This document shows positions 1-12,080 of a DNA stretch of 64,000 nucleotides, piece by piece (the first letter of the stretch is position 1; the number at the start of each line of letters is the position of its first letter). The DNA comes from Undaria pinnatifida (taxonomy: Eukaryota > Sar > Phaeophyceae > Laminariales > Alariaceae). The notes beneath the pieces were generated by a model. It made no database searches. It saw only the letters and a program-made list of their open reading frames with translations, and had not been told where the DNA came from. The stretch spans positions 13,929,862-13,993,861 of the forward strand of contig JABAKD010000023.1 in the NCBI GenBank assembly GCA_012845835.1, written 5' to 3'. The position numbers and the translations under genes are program-made.

Positions 1-2102
1 CCTTAGCACGGCGTAGCCTCGAAGGCCACTACAATTCCGTTTTTCATCGCGCTTCTAGATGCCACACTGCCATTGACCGGTACCGAGATACAACTTCGCT
101 CAAGAATTCGACAGCTCGGCCGCCGTCACTGTGTTACGCTTATTATTTCTTGTTGAGCGCTACTTCGGTCCATCCAGCAGACCCTAACCCTAACCCTAAC
201 CCTAAGTAGACTGGTATCAAATCGTATGTGGCGCCAACGCAAGTCGCCCTCGACGAAGCATGCCACCGTTCGCTTTTGATGGTTGTTAACCGACGCTCTC
301 CTGACTTTCTGCGCTGTGGGGGGGTTACGTTTTGAGGCCGCGGGGGACCACCATCAAATATTGTGTCAAGCAGGCGAGAGCAAGTGTTTCGCCCAAACAT
401 ACAAACAAGAACCCAAGAAAGTTTACTTTTTCCCTTTGTGAGGGCCAAAATATCGACTGCCTCAAACGGAAACGCAAAATACCTGTCTGCGCTTTCAATA
501 CCGTTTTCGGATACGAAGTGCTATTACTATTAAGAGTACATAAAAAATCCGCGAACACCCCGCCGGCTTTGTGGTGAAAGAAGCTTCTCCGTGCGTACTG
601 TTGCCATGGCAGTACGTGCTACCTGGCCAGCTAATCAAATCGTCGACTTCGGAGCAAATTCTCGAGTTTTTCGTGACGCTGGCTGGCAATGTTGGCTTCA
701 CAAAATCATCTCCCGAGATATTTCTGGTTACCTGCGATTGCTTCCTGCTGCACCCGACGCCCTCATACACATCATGCCTATTAGTAGCGTGATTCGGTTT
801 CGCGGCCTGCGGTTGCTTGTAGGGAGATGTAGTTGCCCTCAAGTGAAGGACACACAATCAGTTGGGGATTGCGTTTTCGGCTGATTGTGTGTCGTCCGAA
901 TTTCGATAACTTCAACCACCACAGCACTCCAAACTCGAGTTGTACACCTCCGTTGAAAAAGTGCAGACGTCAAAACCTGACGAAAAAAAAAATCACGACC
1001 TGCTTTGAATGCAACAAAAACAGTTACACCCGCTCGCTGCTTAGACACGAACCAGCTGAATGAAGGTCGATATGCAGCTTGTTAAAAATGCGGCGTAATT
1101 GACTGCAACAAAACAAAATATAAGATATTCTCACGGCCCGGAAACCAAGAAGATAGGGGGTGGTTTTGAGATCCACGCGCGGCCTTGAATGGTTTAGTAT
1201 ACGTGCCTGGTACACACATAGAACTTGCAAAAGCATTTTCCCAACATTTGAACTTGAACATAGTTAAAAGTTCTATTAGTTTGATGACAAGAGCCCTTTG
1301 TCTCACTTCGGACAGTACAAATGGTAGCAATGGTAGCAGTTGTTATAGCAATGCAGCTGTTGGGGCGGAGGGTTTGGTATGGGAACTGGCGTACTTGATA
1401 ATACCAACCCTGCGTTTTGGTGGCGTTGACAGCACAATGTACAACAAAATTCCCATGCTTGGTTTAGAGGGGGGAAGTTTAGGCGGGTAGCTCAGGGTCT
1501 GTACTCGTTCCAGTAGTAGAAGCCACGTTAGGCGGAATATTGCGAAAAATACTCGCGGAGGGGAGGGGTATGAGGCAAAGGGAAAGGGATACGTCGAAAT
1601 CACTGCAGGCTATCGTACGTCAGAGTGGAGGAAGGGCGGTGTCGGAACATCACGGTCACCTCGAGTTATACCGCGCCGGGGAAAGAGGGAGGGGGAGTGG
1701 GAGAGACGACGAAATCACCGAAGTTTAGCCTACACCGGGTGGTGGACGTCGCAGGCGCAGCAAGGTATCGTACGCCGGAGCGACCAAGGTGGCAGTAGGG
1801 GCGGGGGAGGCCGGGCGATACATTTGGAAGGGGCGTTGCCGTCACCTCGAATGAAGGCGGACGGCGTGAAAGCATTGTTCGGGGACAAGACACGGGTTTA
1901 GCCCATCGAAAAATCAAAGCATATTCCCAACAATGCTGTACAACATGCATGGCCCGCACACTAGTTTTTGCTTTCTTCGTTTGTCAACAACAACTTCAAT
2001 CGCCGGGGAGGCGTTGGATTCTCCACTCCTGCTGAGGCACCCCTGCAAGACAGCGTCAACCTCCACAGTGATAAGATCTACCCGTTAAATAACATTCGAC
2101 CC
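1..2102. repeat. Segmental duplication alpha, copy 1
   Basis: This block matches 48590-50820 in the same orientation with only scattered substitutions. The main differences are telomere-type hexamers at 181-206 here, about 85 bp extra in copy 2 near 48984-49080, and a 30-bp unit present once here but three times in copy 2. The match begins at the window edge, so the block may extend further left. It stops where the microsatellite begins. The short open frames inside have no recognisable domain and I do not call genes in it. Confidence 0.92.
181..206. repeat. Interstitial telomere-type repeat (CCCTAA)4
   Basis: Four perfect CCCTAA hexamers interrupt an otherwise well-conserved stretch of block alpha. 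The paralogous position near 48771-48785 carries unrelated sequence instead. The hexamer is the TTAGGG type. It looks like a small interstitial insertion made during break repair, not a chromosome end. Confidence 0.85.
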
Positions 2103-2993
<891 letters not shown>

Positions 2994-3701
2994 TACCAAA
3001 TGAAATATTTATAGTAGTAATAATAATATGAGGAACTCCCGAATCTGGCGCAAAAAACACGTATCGAAACAAACGATAGCGACTTCGTTCGCGTGTGTCC
3101 ATCAAGAACGGCAGAAAGTGCCTTGGGCAGAAGCAATCATGTATTCGGGCTCAGGTGGAGCCGTCTTGTAGTTGCCCAGGGATAACTGAATCACATCCTC
3201 CAGGTTTCCAATTGTTATATCGTTGCTTCGGGTTCGCCCCGTGGAGGCAGATCTACTTCACCTTCGGACACGAATAATGGATTACTTGATGCGACTGTGT
3301 AAAAAAAAGATCCTTAAATGCACCCGAATCCTAATACGCGAACTCGGTGTGATGACGCATCCAATTGGTTAGAAGGTGTGCAACAGGTAAGCATAAAGTA
3401 GTTGCTTCGCTTTTCAACCATTTCGGAGAGGCGCCGCGCCGAGAACACAAGAACTCAGACCGAGATTTAGCCCGGGCGAGGCCCCGGTGCTGCCGGGCCC
3501 CATCTAGTTCAATACTTACTTTGTATGATCCGTGTAGCGCCTGAGAATACAACAGTGCATACAAACCAATACCCTGCCGGCAAATAAGTATTGATAAATA
3601 TATTCACAAAACACATGTGGTTTAACTGATGGTCGCCTATTAATAGAGAGCATCTCAACCATGTCCCAGTAAAACCAACTTTAAAACACCAAGAAACTCA
3701 C
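2994..3701. other. Unassigned sequence; possible minus-strand terminal exon
   Basis: I recognise no gene here. On the minus strand, about 3110-3250 holds an open stretch of roughly 45 codons ending in a stop, and 3520-3540 has a GTAAGT-type donor after an open frame. These could be downstream exons of the LRR gene whose exon lies at 3702-3773, but no conserved motif supports it. Confidence 0.25.
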
Positions 3702-3773
3702 CTGCCAGCGCGTTCGCATACAGATGAAGCGTCTTGAGTGCCTTCAGCTTCCCGAACTCCTTGGGGATGCCCC
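3702..3773 (-). CDS. Single LRR exon (72 nt, phase 1)
   Basis: On the minus strand this is one plant-type leucine-rich repeat of 24 residues, from the GGIP start through KEFGKL and LKTLHLYANAL. The exon is exactly 72 nt. It is preceded by a pyrimidine-rich acceptor ending CTTTCAG and followed by the donor GTGAGT. It is phase 1 at both ends (2 + 69 + 1 nt), so it can be added, lost or swapped without breaking the frame. Single-LRR symmetric exons are a feature I know from brown-algal LRR receptor candidates. LRRs bind proteins or peptides, and the ligand here is unknown. No kinase, GTPase or NB-ARC domain is visible nearby, so the parent gene may be a fragment or a pseudogene. The next LRR exon upstream in the same orientation is at 6079-6150. 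Confidence 0.78.
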
Positions 3774-4873
3774 CTGAAAGGCGGTTTGATTGTGGCATGG
3801 CAATAATTGAAGCGTTGGGCAACACAAGGCGGGGCGAATGAATGCTACCGTCTTCAGCAAGCTCGCCACTTCATCGCCTCGACGTGATTTCCTCACACAT
3901 AACACACTCCGATACGTGGTCGTACCTCCTGAGCGACACAGGTGGGTGCTATGATGCATTGCTGCATCATGAGCAACTTGACCTCAACGGAAAATGCAAA
4001 TCAGCCCAACCGTCGCTTTTCACATAAATCGATACTGCACTCACCAACCCCTTGACGAAGAGTGCAAAAAAAAAACTTCCTATATTAGTTCTAAGTAATT
4101 CAATATGTCCCCAAAAATGGGTATCCCGTTGTAAAGCGGAATCGAGATAAATACAGTACGCATGCTGGGGTACGTGAGGCTATCGCAAAAAGTTTTCCAG
4201 TGCGAGGCGTGTGGCCCCATGAACGTTCTTCGGCGACACACGAAACCCGGAATAAAGACTATCCAATTAATCCCTCAGCAGCTTAGTATCCAACTCTCCA
4301 GACTTACAAAAAAAACGATAACAGCATAACAAAGGGGATGATCGCAACAAGACATACGCTGTCAGTAATGCGCAAAGCTCAACGCCGACTACAATCCAAC
4401 TACTCCAATACTGCACCTATACGGATCTGTGTATCGCGGCAAGGGTACGGGGGGGGGGAAACAAGGTAGGATTTTAGCCGAGGCCGGTAATATTGGCCGA
4501 ATGTTTCAAAACGTCCAAAAACAGGAGCGAGCGCGGCGACCCGTAATCAGTCCCACGCCGGTTAATGATACGGCCAAAGATGCGTGCCGTTTGAACGCAC
4601 TTCGCTTCACACCAAACCTTGACCGCATACCAGGTATCGCTCAACTGGTAGCTGCGAGAGTTGAGAGCTTGTGCTGACATTTTTTGGTTTTTGGCGTCCC
4701 CGATACAAATTACACAACACACAAGTATTCAGACTGCACACCTTTCACCAACACGTCTGGCACGGGTTGGGTGCTAGTTCCCCGACAGCAGCTGGACATT
4801 TGTGGACGGTAACAGGCGTAACGAAAATAATAGCCCAAACTCATCGACTCCACGGTTTCATTCCAAGGCCACC
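3774..4873. other. No recognisable feature (possible intron or intergenic)
   Basis: This is mixed sequence without convincing open frames. It lies between the LRR exon and the start of block beta. If the exons at 3702 and 6079 belong to one gene, this would be intron. I searched it for a further 72-nt LRR exon and saw none. Confidence 0.4.
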
Positions 4874-6078
4874 ACAATCGGTCGAGATGAAACTCGACAC
4901 GATTCCACTCTAGTTTGCAGCCCTCCTCTTTGACGACGAAATCATCATGCTTTGATTAACAGCAGGAAGTGCTCCCTTCATTTAGGATCGTACCTATCAG
5001 AAACGAAAAAGGCGTCAAGGTAACTAGTTCAAACGAGACAAGTTGTTCATTTCTCCAGGCTTTATCTCAAACAAAGTAGTGGGGGGTATAAATGCAATTT
5101 GAACGTGGTGAAAATCAACGATTTCTCCCGTTAAGCTTTGTACCTTGAGATATATTCATTTTTATTGGTGCAAACCTAATGGATGGGGGTGCTTCCTGCC
5201 ATCAATTTACAAAATCAACACCATGAAACAACAAGGCTGTATGTAAGTGACAGTGGAATCGCGGAGATATTGAATCAGACCGATTGTGTTGACCTTGGAA
5301 TGAAACCGTGAAGGCAACAGCTTTGCGTTATTTTCGTTCCGTCTATAAAAGGATCGCCGCAGAAAGCAACAAGTTCCCCGAGATACCCATACACCCCTCT
5401 ACACGCATGCCGATATGTTGCACGCAGTTTAGACATACTGACCACGGCCATGAAAACACACCGGGTGCAGATCAGCATTGGGGCAAAGGTTCCCGCGCAA
5501 TGCCGAACGCACAGATGGAAACGGTACTGCTGCTCGGCGCAGAACTACAGCTATCTTACATAACCCGACACGCCAACCTTTCCAGCGCAGCGCACGGCAG
5601 ACTTCATCTGTTCACGGCAAAAGGCATACGAGTATTATATATGGTAATGACGACTGGGATCTATCTCAGAGTCGAGCGGGGGTGACAACGACCGGTGTCG
5701 ATAAGGCAAAGGCTGTAAACACGATCGACAACACGCACGGCAGTAGCACGTTGGTGCATTTACCAGAATAAAGTCAGATCGCGATGCTGAAGGTACTCAA
5801 GGTAATGATTACGACGGTCTCCACGATACGGGTGCACCGCATCTTTCTCAGGCTCCTCCTTGGCGGAGGTCGGTACGTACCTAGCCCAAAATCCCCATTA
5901 CGACAAAATGAACAAGTCCAACACGACGGACGGTCCCATTGCCATACCATAGCCTACATCATAAAAGCTATACAAGTATTGATTTTGTCAACATTCCGCG
6001 AGATCGGGTACTACCTCCGTTGAGGAGCCTGGACAGTCCCAGTTTTATTGGGGCCGAAACGTGCAGCACGCGTCTTAC
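4874..6078. other. Block beta, non-coding part upstream of the LRR exon
   Basis: This stretch is duplicated near-identically at about 31935-33136. Two-copy open frames (for example 5308-5685) change length through small indels between the copies, which argues against coding. No domain is recognised. Confidence 0.45.
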
Positions 6079-6150
6079 CTTCAAGCTCGTTGTTGTCAAG
6101 AGAGAGGCTCACCAAAGCGTCCAGGTCCCCCAGCTCGGGGGGTATTTCGC
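6079..6150 (-). CDS. Single LRR exon (72 nt, phase 1), beta copy 1
   Basis: The minus strand encodes one 24-residue LRR: GEIPPELGDLDAL then VSLSLDNNELEG. The exon is exactly 72 nt, with acceptor CATTGCCAG and donor GTAAGA, phase 1 at both ends. The paralogous exon at 33137-33208 has the same length and splice sites. It differs at five variable LRR residues (V to E, S to T, S to I, D to S, E to K), while every scaffold Leu, the conserved Asn and the GxIP turn are unchanged. It shares orientation and phase with the exon at 3702-3773, so both could belong to one LRR gene running leftward. Other domains of that gene are not visible. Confidence 0.82.
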
Positions 6151-7158
6151 CTGGCAATGGAGATTTGGGGGAAACGGAAAAAAAGGAGACAGCAGTGGGA
6201 AACCTGATATGTGAAAAACGTTTGCCAGGAGGAAAACAAAATGACACGGGTGAGATCAAACAAAAACAATACAAGGACACGAAAAAAAGGGAACAGCTGC
6301 ACATGAGAAATGATCACGGGCAAGTGTTCATACATGATTGAGCACGGACCAGAAGGAGCTGTTATCGGACCGATATACCTGCTATAGTATAGCGTCGAGC
6401 TGGTAGTATCGTTGAGGCTTACCAACACGAGCAACAAAGAGCCGCATCAAGAGGTGGGGGGAGTTGTAGAACCGTCAAGCGTGGCGCCTTTCTGCTGCAG
6501 AAGGTAGTTTTGTTCGTTTGTTTGCGGGGAGCGGCTGGTTCATTTTCCGTATGTGTGTCAGCACGGTGAGCCTGGAAACTACTGGCCTCCTCCTCAGCAA
6601 CACAAAGAAAAAGGCCAGATACAATCAGGCCAGCACGGGATGAGAAAAAACTCTTGAAAGGAAGGAAAACAGGACGAGAGGTAGAGGGTTGGGCTGTGGT
6701 GGGTTTCCCGGAGCTCGACCGAACATTCTACACACAGTAAAGGGTATGACGAACGGTACAGCACCGGCAGCATTAAACATAACGTGTTCACACGTCAGGA
6801 AGTCGCACAACGCGAGCAAGCACATGGCAGCAGACCCAGCCCCCCGGTACGCAATGTTCGGAAAGCTTCACACGAATCTCCATCCCGTATCCCGTTTTCA
6901 GCCCCCCTCTATTTATCAGCAGCTCGATTGTCTTCAGCCATGCCCCCTCTCCGCACCCCATCGTTGGGGACGGGGGGGCGTTTACAGCAGGCGGTATAAA
7001 GGGGGCACCAAAAAATACCGTCCGCTACCACTGCATCGCCGTCAATCGTAGGCATCCACGGGAGGCATCCACGAAACAGAACAATCGGTTGGCACCCGAA
7101 AAACAACACTACGGCAGCGGCGGCGAGTAGCGAGCCAGCGAGGACAAGACCGCCATTA
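6151..7158. other. Block beta, non-coding; upstream of copia insertion
   Basis: This is duplicated at 33209-34136. It probably contains the intron or upstream part of the LRR gene. A minus-strand open stretch around 6340-6430 is present in both copies, but I see no LRR or other motif in it. Confidence 0.4.
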
Positions 7159-7163
7159 CGGTT

Positions 7164-7579
7164 TGTTAAAAGTATGAACCTTGGATTCAAATCTAAGTTA
7201 ATGCGCAGTCTATTCGCACAAATAAGATATGCAGTTGAATCTTGAGTTGAATCTTACGTTGAATCTTCGGTGTAACCTAGATGTAAACGTAGATTTGAGT
7301 ATGTTAAGGTTGTCCCGTTGTCCCGGTATTCTACCGTACTATGGGCATTGTTCCGTGATGATCAGGTGGTGATGCACCCCACCATGATCACTCTCCCAAC
7401 TCTCCCAACTCTCCCAACTTTCCCAATTCTTCTCTTTTTGGCCTCAAGAGCCCTTTCCAAACTATCCTTTTTCTTTCTTATCACAAGTGATCTTAACAGA
7501 CACTTCGGTGCCACCTCTGCATCTCTTCGCATAGAAGACAGAGCCTTCACACAACCATTGTGTTCACAGGCTATTCACA
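7164..7579 (+). repeat. 5' LTR of copia element A
   Basis: 416 bp, TG...CA ends (TGTTAAAA to TTCACA). It contains a tandem 9-bp CTCCCAACT-type repeat (three units, then a variant) and TTGAATCTT repeats. It differs from its 3' partner (419 bp) by a few bases. Confidence 0.93.
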
Positions 7580-7590
7580 GGTTATGAGCC
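7580..7590 (+). other. Primer binding site: half initiator-Met tRNA
   Basis: GGTTATGAGCC immediately follows the LTR. It is the complement of GGCTCATAACC, the anticodon arm of eukaryotic initiator-Met tRNA. This is the half-tRNA priming mode known from Drosophila copia and yeast Ty5. The same site follows the LTR of element C. Confidence 0.8.
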
Positions 7591-7691
7591 TTCGACCTTC
7601 GATATAAACATCGATCGGCACCAAGCGACTTCTCATTGAAGTTTGTCGCATCTTACCGGAAAGTTTTAGAGAAACCTCCATTAAGCCGGCT

Positions 7692-7810
7692 ACAGCATCA
7701 GCATCAGCACCAGCGATCAGCATCAGCTACAGCATCAGCATCAGCGATCAGCATCAGCATCAGCATCAGCATCAGCATCAGCGATCAGCATCAGCATCAG
7801 CATCAGCATC
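7692..7810 (+). repeat. CAGCAT hexamer array in copia leader
   Basis: An imperfect (CAGCAT)n array with GATCAG and CTACAG interruptions directly precedes the gag ATG at 7814. The corresponding array in element C is longer (about 14574-14744). Confidence 0.9.
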
Positions 7811-7813
7811 ACC

Positions 7814-10369
7814 ATGGGAGAGTCCACGAAAGCAGGTGATGCGGTAGACAAGCTCGTTAGAGCTCTCAACGGCAAATTTAATGGGCTTAAGTTCGACGTA
7901 TGGAAACGCACGGCTCAGTCCGTGATAAGTATGCGTCATGCCGGGATCTCTGATATCCTGGAAGGGCGACCTTGCCCCGAGCCCGAACTAGTTAGTCCTC
8001 GTCCATCTTCTAGAAGAAGTAGGCCTTCACGAGCTGTAACTCGCAGCCAGGCCGCTGACGAAACGGACATTCAGTCCGGGGAAACACCCTCGGCTGATAC
8101 AGCAGAAAATGTACAGCCGGACGCAGGGAGTACTCCCGTGGTCACGGCGCATCTGCCACCATCATCTTCAGGATATTCTACACTCCCAGCCGCAACATCA
8201 GTTTTATGGGCCACGGATGACAACATCTCGAATTTGGAAGACATCAAGCACTGGCACCGCGACAATCGTCTTCTGTTCGACTTCTTGTTCCTGAGTACAT
8301 CGGGAGCGGCGGCCAGCTTTCTTCTACAATTTAAGCCCAAACGAGGTGAACTTGCGAATGGAAAAGCTGCTTGGGATGGTATGGTTAGAAAATATCAAAA
8401 TTCCACCCGCCAACGTAGACGTATACTCAAACAACAACTATCGCATATGGTCATGACGGATGGGCAAGACCCAGACGTATTTATAAATGAAGTATACTAT
8501 TTACGGGATGAATTGGTGGACATGGGAGAGGTATTCAATGATGACAGCATACTGGACATAGTGCTAGAAGGACTCACGGATGAATACGTGCAAGTCAAAT
8601 ATAGCGCTGAAGCAGATGATGACTTCACACTCGACCGAGCTGTGATAACAATGCGTAATATGTACGCCAATAGAGCTATGCGAAACGGGCCTTTGCGAAA
8701 AGCGAAGGGGCATGAATCTGCGATGGTAGTCACGTCGACACCCTCAGCAGTAGTGACCTGTTCACACTGCAAAAAGCCAGGCCATCGATTCCAAAATTGC
8801 TTTAAACGCAAGGGAAAAATGTCGGGAAAGAAACCTCCCCCGACACCTCGAAAGAATTCGTGGTGTAGCTTGCATAATACCGATCGCCACGATAATAGCG
8901 ACTGTCGGTCTCAAATGCGGGACGACAATATAACCCGTCGCCCTCGTCCTGGTCAACAAAATGGCCGGCATAATAACAACCGCAGCGCTCACGCCAATAC
9001 CGCCACAACTCCAACTTCAACAACTCAAATGGAAGCTTACGTCCCAGAGATACATGCTCCATCCACTACTACTGCGGCTGCGACTACAGCAGCTACTTCT
9101 ACGTCCTTCGCGACTCCTTCCTGTCCATCCTCACCTCCAGTTGGTATAGGTTATTCTTTCATCGCCGCACCTCCGATCGAGATCGCCGCGCAGCCCGTCG
9201 ACTTCTCCATGACTGCGGACAGCGGAGCGTCTAGCCACTTCATCGACAATCAGCTTCTACCGGGCATTGAACATAAAATGAACCACTACGTGCAGCTGGA
9301 CCCTCCCGTAATAATCAACGTAGCGGGAAACCATCGCCTTTATGGCGTTGGTCAAGGGGTTTTGGTCGTACAAGTGTTGGACCACATAGGCTCTAAGCAC
9401 TCTGTACAGCTTCCTGTCACGATCGTACCTGGGCTAGGCAGGCACTTATTTTCAGGGGGATCAGCTGCTGCGAGGGGGGTCACTATGATCATCGCCACGC
9501 AGTCGTATCTTGACATGGGTGCTTTTGCTATACCCTTACGTAAGGACAGCCACTGCCCTTCTTTGTATCAGCTCGACCTCACCACTGGTGCAACCAGCCG
9601 AACGCCTGAGACAGCGTTCCCGACCATCTCCGGCAAAAACTTTAAACCGGAAACCGTCCTCGCTGTTCATGCTTCGACGACTCTTAAAGCGACGACTTCC
9701 CTGCCTGAAACCATTCCAGCTAACATCGGGCACAGGAGGCTGCTGGATCATCGCAAGCAGGTGATAGCCGAGGTGAAAAATATCCCAGAATATGGGGCAA
9801 ACTTTTCAGACACGTTATCGGCGTGTGATACGTGCAAGATCATTAAGAGCACTCAACAGGAACACCGTAAGATATTGCGGCCTAACCTTTCCAGCGAACA
9901 TACAAAACTGGTGAGTACTGACCTGCTAGGATACGCCGACATGGCAAAATGTACCGACGATCACAGCAGGGTAAAAAGAGGCTCCTTCATCGTAGAGGCG
10001 CCTTCCGTTCAACCAACAGCATACTCGGCCACTTCTCAAGTAAGAGCGCGTCAGCTGGCCCTACAACGCCAAGGATTGCCAAAACAGCAGTTCGATAACG
10101 TTTCGCAGTACACGAGCAGGGCTCTCAGAATGGACAAAACAATCCGTCCGGTATCTACTTCGGTACCCAACACCTACGCGCAATCTATGGCCTCACCACA
10201 AGCGGAAGAATGCAAACCTTCAGCGACCTCTGCTGGAAGATCAACTACTTCAGCACGGAGAACTCCTTCTAAGCTCCAACACCTTGAAGCCGCAACTACA
10301 GCTCCGGCTCGCAAGACCGCCTTTGACCATCGCGACGGCCTTGTAAAATATCTCAGGCAGCCCCCATGA
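7814..10369 (+). CDS. Gag-protease polyprotein with residual pol (deleted), copia A
   Basis: An 851-residue open frame. Gag (residues 1 to about 450) is almost identical to that of element C, including the CX2CX4HX4C zinc knuckle near 316-329 and the protease DSGA motif near 469. The zinc-binding pre-integrase region is degraded: the conserved Trp and the second His context are altered. The first integrase Asp (STDLLG) remains, but the rest of the integrase core is gone. A further deletion removes all RT and RNase H and joins to sequence downstream of pol in another frame. The deletions leave one long open frame, so the product could still build capsids and process them. It cannot reverse-transcribe or integrate without help from an intact element. 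Start: ATG within CACCATGGG, as in element C. Confidence 0.85.
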   Translation: MGESTKAGDAVDKLVRALNGKFNGLKFDVWKRTAQSVISMRHAGISDILEGRPCPEPELVSPRPSSRRSRPSRAVTRSQAADETDIQSGETPSADTAENVQPDAGSTPVVTAHLPPSSSGYSTLPAATSVLWATDDNISNLEDIKHWHRDNRLLFDFLFLSTSGAAASFLLQFKPKRGELANGKAAWDGMVRKYQNSTRQRRRILKQQLSHMVMTDGQDPDVFINEVYYLRDELVDMGEVFNDDSILDIVLEGLTDEYVQVKYSAEADDDFTLDRAVITMRNMYANRAMRNGPLRKAKGHESAMVVTSTPSAVVTCSHCKKPGHRFQNCFKRKGKMSGKKPPPTPRKNSWCSLHNTDRHDNSDCRSQMRDDNITRRPRPGQQNGRHNNNRSAHANTATTPTSTTQMEAYVPEIHAPSTTTAAATTAATSTSFATPSCPSSPPVGIGYSFIAAPPIEIAAQPVDFSMTADSGASSHFIDNQLLPGIEHKMNHYVQLDPPVIINVAGNHRLYGVGQGVLVVQVLDHIGSKHSVQLPVTIVPGLGRHLFSGGSAAARGVTMIIATQSYLDMGAFAIPLRKDSHCPSLYQLDLTTGATSRTPETAFPTISGKNFKPETVLAVHASTTLKATTSLPETIPANIGHRRLLDHRKQVIAEVKNIPEYGANFSDTLSACDTCKIIKSTQQEHRKILRPNLSSEHTKLVSTDLLGYADMAKCTDDHSRVKRGSFIVEAPSVQPTAYSATSQVRARQLALQRQGLPKQQFDNVSQYTSRALRMDKTIRPVSTSVPNTYAQSMASPQAEECKPSATSAGRSTTSARRTPSKLQHLEAATTAPARKTAFDHRDGLVKYLRQPP

Positions 10370-11656
10370 TCACAAAAATCATTGTTTCATGGAGTTCCAT
10401 ACGAGATCGCGGCGTTTCATAAGTGGGAAAAAATGAAGCCTGTTTTTGATTCTGCCGTGTACGGTGTATGACCGGATTCTACCTCGTGCTATCGGACTTT
10501 TCAATATCCGACAAACCGCGATGTACCGAGGACGGAGAAGCGTGTTACGCACAAACCAAATAGGCACTATATCGACAAGCGATTCGCCTATTATAATTCA
10601 ACCACGAGACTGCAATGGACCGGGGAAGAACAAGGCCGACGTACGACACATCGCATCACAACCTTTCTCCTCGTCTCTGTCCAAGCGCTTCTTCAGCCGT
10701 CCGTGACCTTCTATACAGAACAGCTCCATCAACAGCTACCCGAACGGCACTCCCGTCAACAATCGGGGACAGGCGCTAGAATTGTGGGTACGGTTGAAAT
10801 TCATACTTAAGTAGAGAATATTACTTAGTGCAGCAGTTCTTTGTCAACTATAAAGTTACAACTGCTCGCCAGTTACGTATTAGTAAAGGTGGAACTATGG
10901 GTCGTATGAACTTATGTCAACGATCGTACAGCAGTAAGCCATGTTCTACCGGAAAATGCGTACGAGTATATATTCCAGCATTTAGGAGTAAAAAAGGCTC
11001 ACAAAGGACTGTCTCTCTTATGCTCTTCAGCGTACGATTTGTATCAGACAGTTTATCGTTATAATATGCGTATCCTAGGATCATATTGCAGTGGCGTGGT
11101 TAACTTACAGCAGCGACCTTTGTTTGTTAGTTTGTTAGTTTGTTTCTTCTTTTTTTGGGGATATAGCTCGTTGATGGACTATGACTACACCCACCATAGT
11201 TTGTTACAGTACTATCAGTACTTGTTCTACCTGCTGCCTAATGTTTTGTTTTTGCGGAAGTACGTAATTATATTAAACAAACAACTGAATAGTGAGAATG
11301 TTTTATTTGTCGTATTGGACACTTGTCCACAATTCTCTTTACTTGTCTAGTATTGTTTATCTATTTGGTACAATTCAGAAAGCGTGTTTAAAACCCAGTA
11401 GACGAATCTTTGCGTTTTATCTACTAGGTAGGGTATTTATCGCTGGTAATTACACCAAGCGTAATTTTTATATGTATCTTTCCTTGTAACGTTTTATTTT
11501 TTTGTAGAATGTGTGGATAACATGGATACATCCATATTGCGGCGGTTGATACACCCGACCGGATATGAGACCCATTTGTTTCTGATTATTTTACGAATGA
11601 ATTTGTTTTTTAAGTATGAGGCTTCTCTAGCAATCTGACTTCGCATTATGGGGGTG
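10370..11656 (+). other. Copia A 3' untranslated region and polypurine tract
   Basis: This matches the region downstream of pol in element C but lacks most of the extra reading frame: from about 10775 it jumps to sequence equivalent to C near 20507. The extra ORF's start codon is also lost. A G-rich tract (GGGGGTG) abuts the 3' LTR at 11657. No gene is supported here. Confidence 0.75.
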
Positions 11657-12075
11657 TGTTAAAAGTATGAACCTTGGATTCAAATCTAAGTTAATGCGCA
11701 GTCTATTCGCACGAATAAGATATGCAGTTGAATCTTGAGTTGAATCTTACGTTGAATCTTCGGTGTAACCTAGATGTAAACGTAGATTTGAGTATGTTAA
11801 GGTTGTCCCGTTGTCCCGGTATTCTACCGTACTATGGGCATTGTTCCGTGATGATCAGGTGGTGATGCACCCCACCATGATCACTCTCCCAACTCTCCCA
11901 ACTCTCCCAACTTTCCCAATTCTTCTTCTCTTTTTGGCCTCAAGAGCCCTTTCCAAACTCTCCTTTTTCTTTCTTATCACAAGTGATCTTAACAGACACT
12001 TCGGTGCCACCTCTGCATCTCTTCGCATAGAAGACAGAGCCTTCACACAACCATTGTGTTCACAGGCTATTCACA
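11657..12075 (+). repeat. 3' LTR of copia element A
   Basis: 419 bp with the same TG...CA ends as the 5' LTR. It is followed by target duplication CAGTT and then by block-beta sequence that matches 34142 onward. Confidence 0.93.
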
Positions 12076-12080
12076 CAGTT

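Larger units (their letters stand above)
7164..12075 (+). mobile_element. Ty1/copia element A: internally deleted, non-autonomous
   Basis: This is a full-length-bounded LTR element with 5' LTR 7164-7579, 3' LTR 11657-12075 and flanking 5-bp duplications CGGTT (7159-7163) and CAGTT (12076-12080), differing at one base. The empty site CAGTT is intact at 34137-34141. It belongs to the same family as element C (14033-21806). The 5' half (LTR, leader, gag, protease) is nearly identical to C. From about 9660 onward it is clearly more divergent and has lost the integrase core, the reverse transcriptase, the RNase H and most of the downstream extra ORF. Its LTRs differ by several substitutions and a 3-bp indel, so it is older than C. 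Confidence 0.93.

Noticed and set aside
6096-6437. Alternative minus-strand frame through the LRR exon
   Set aside because: The correct LRR frame is defined by the 72-nt exon and its splice sites. The longer unspliced frame reads the exon out of phase.
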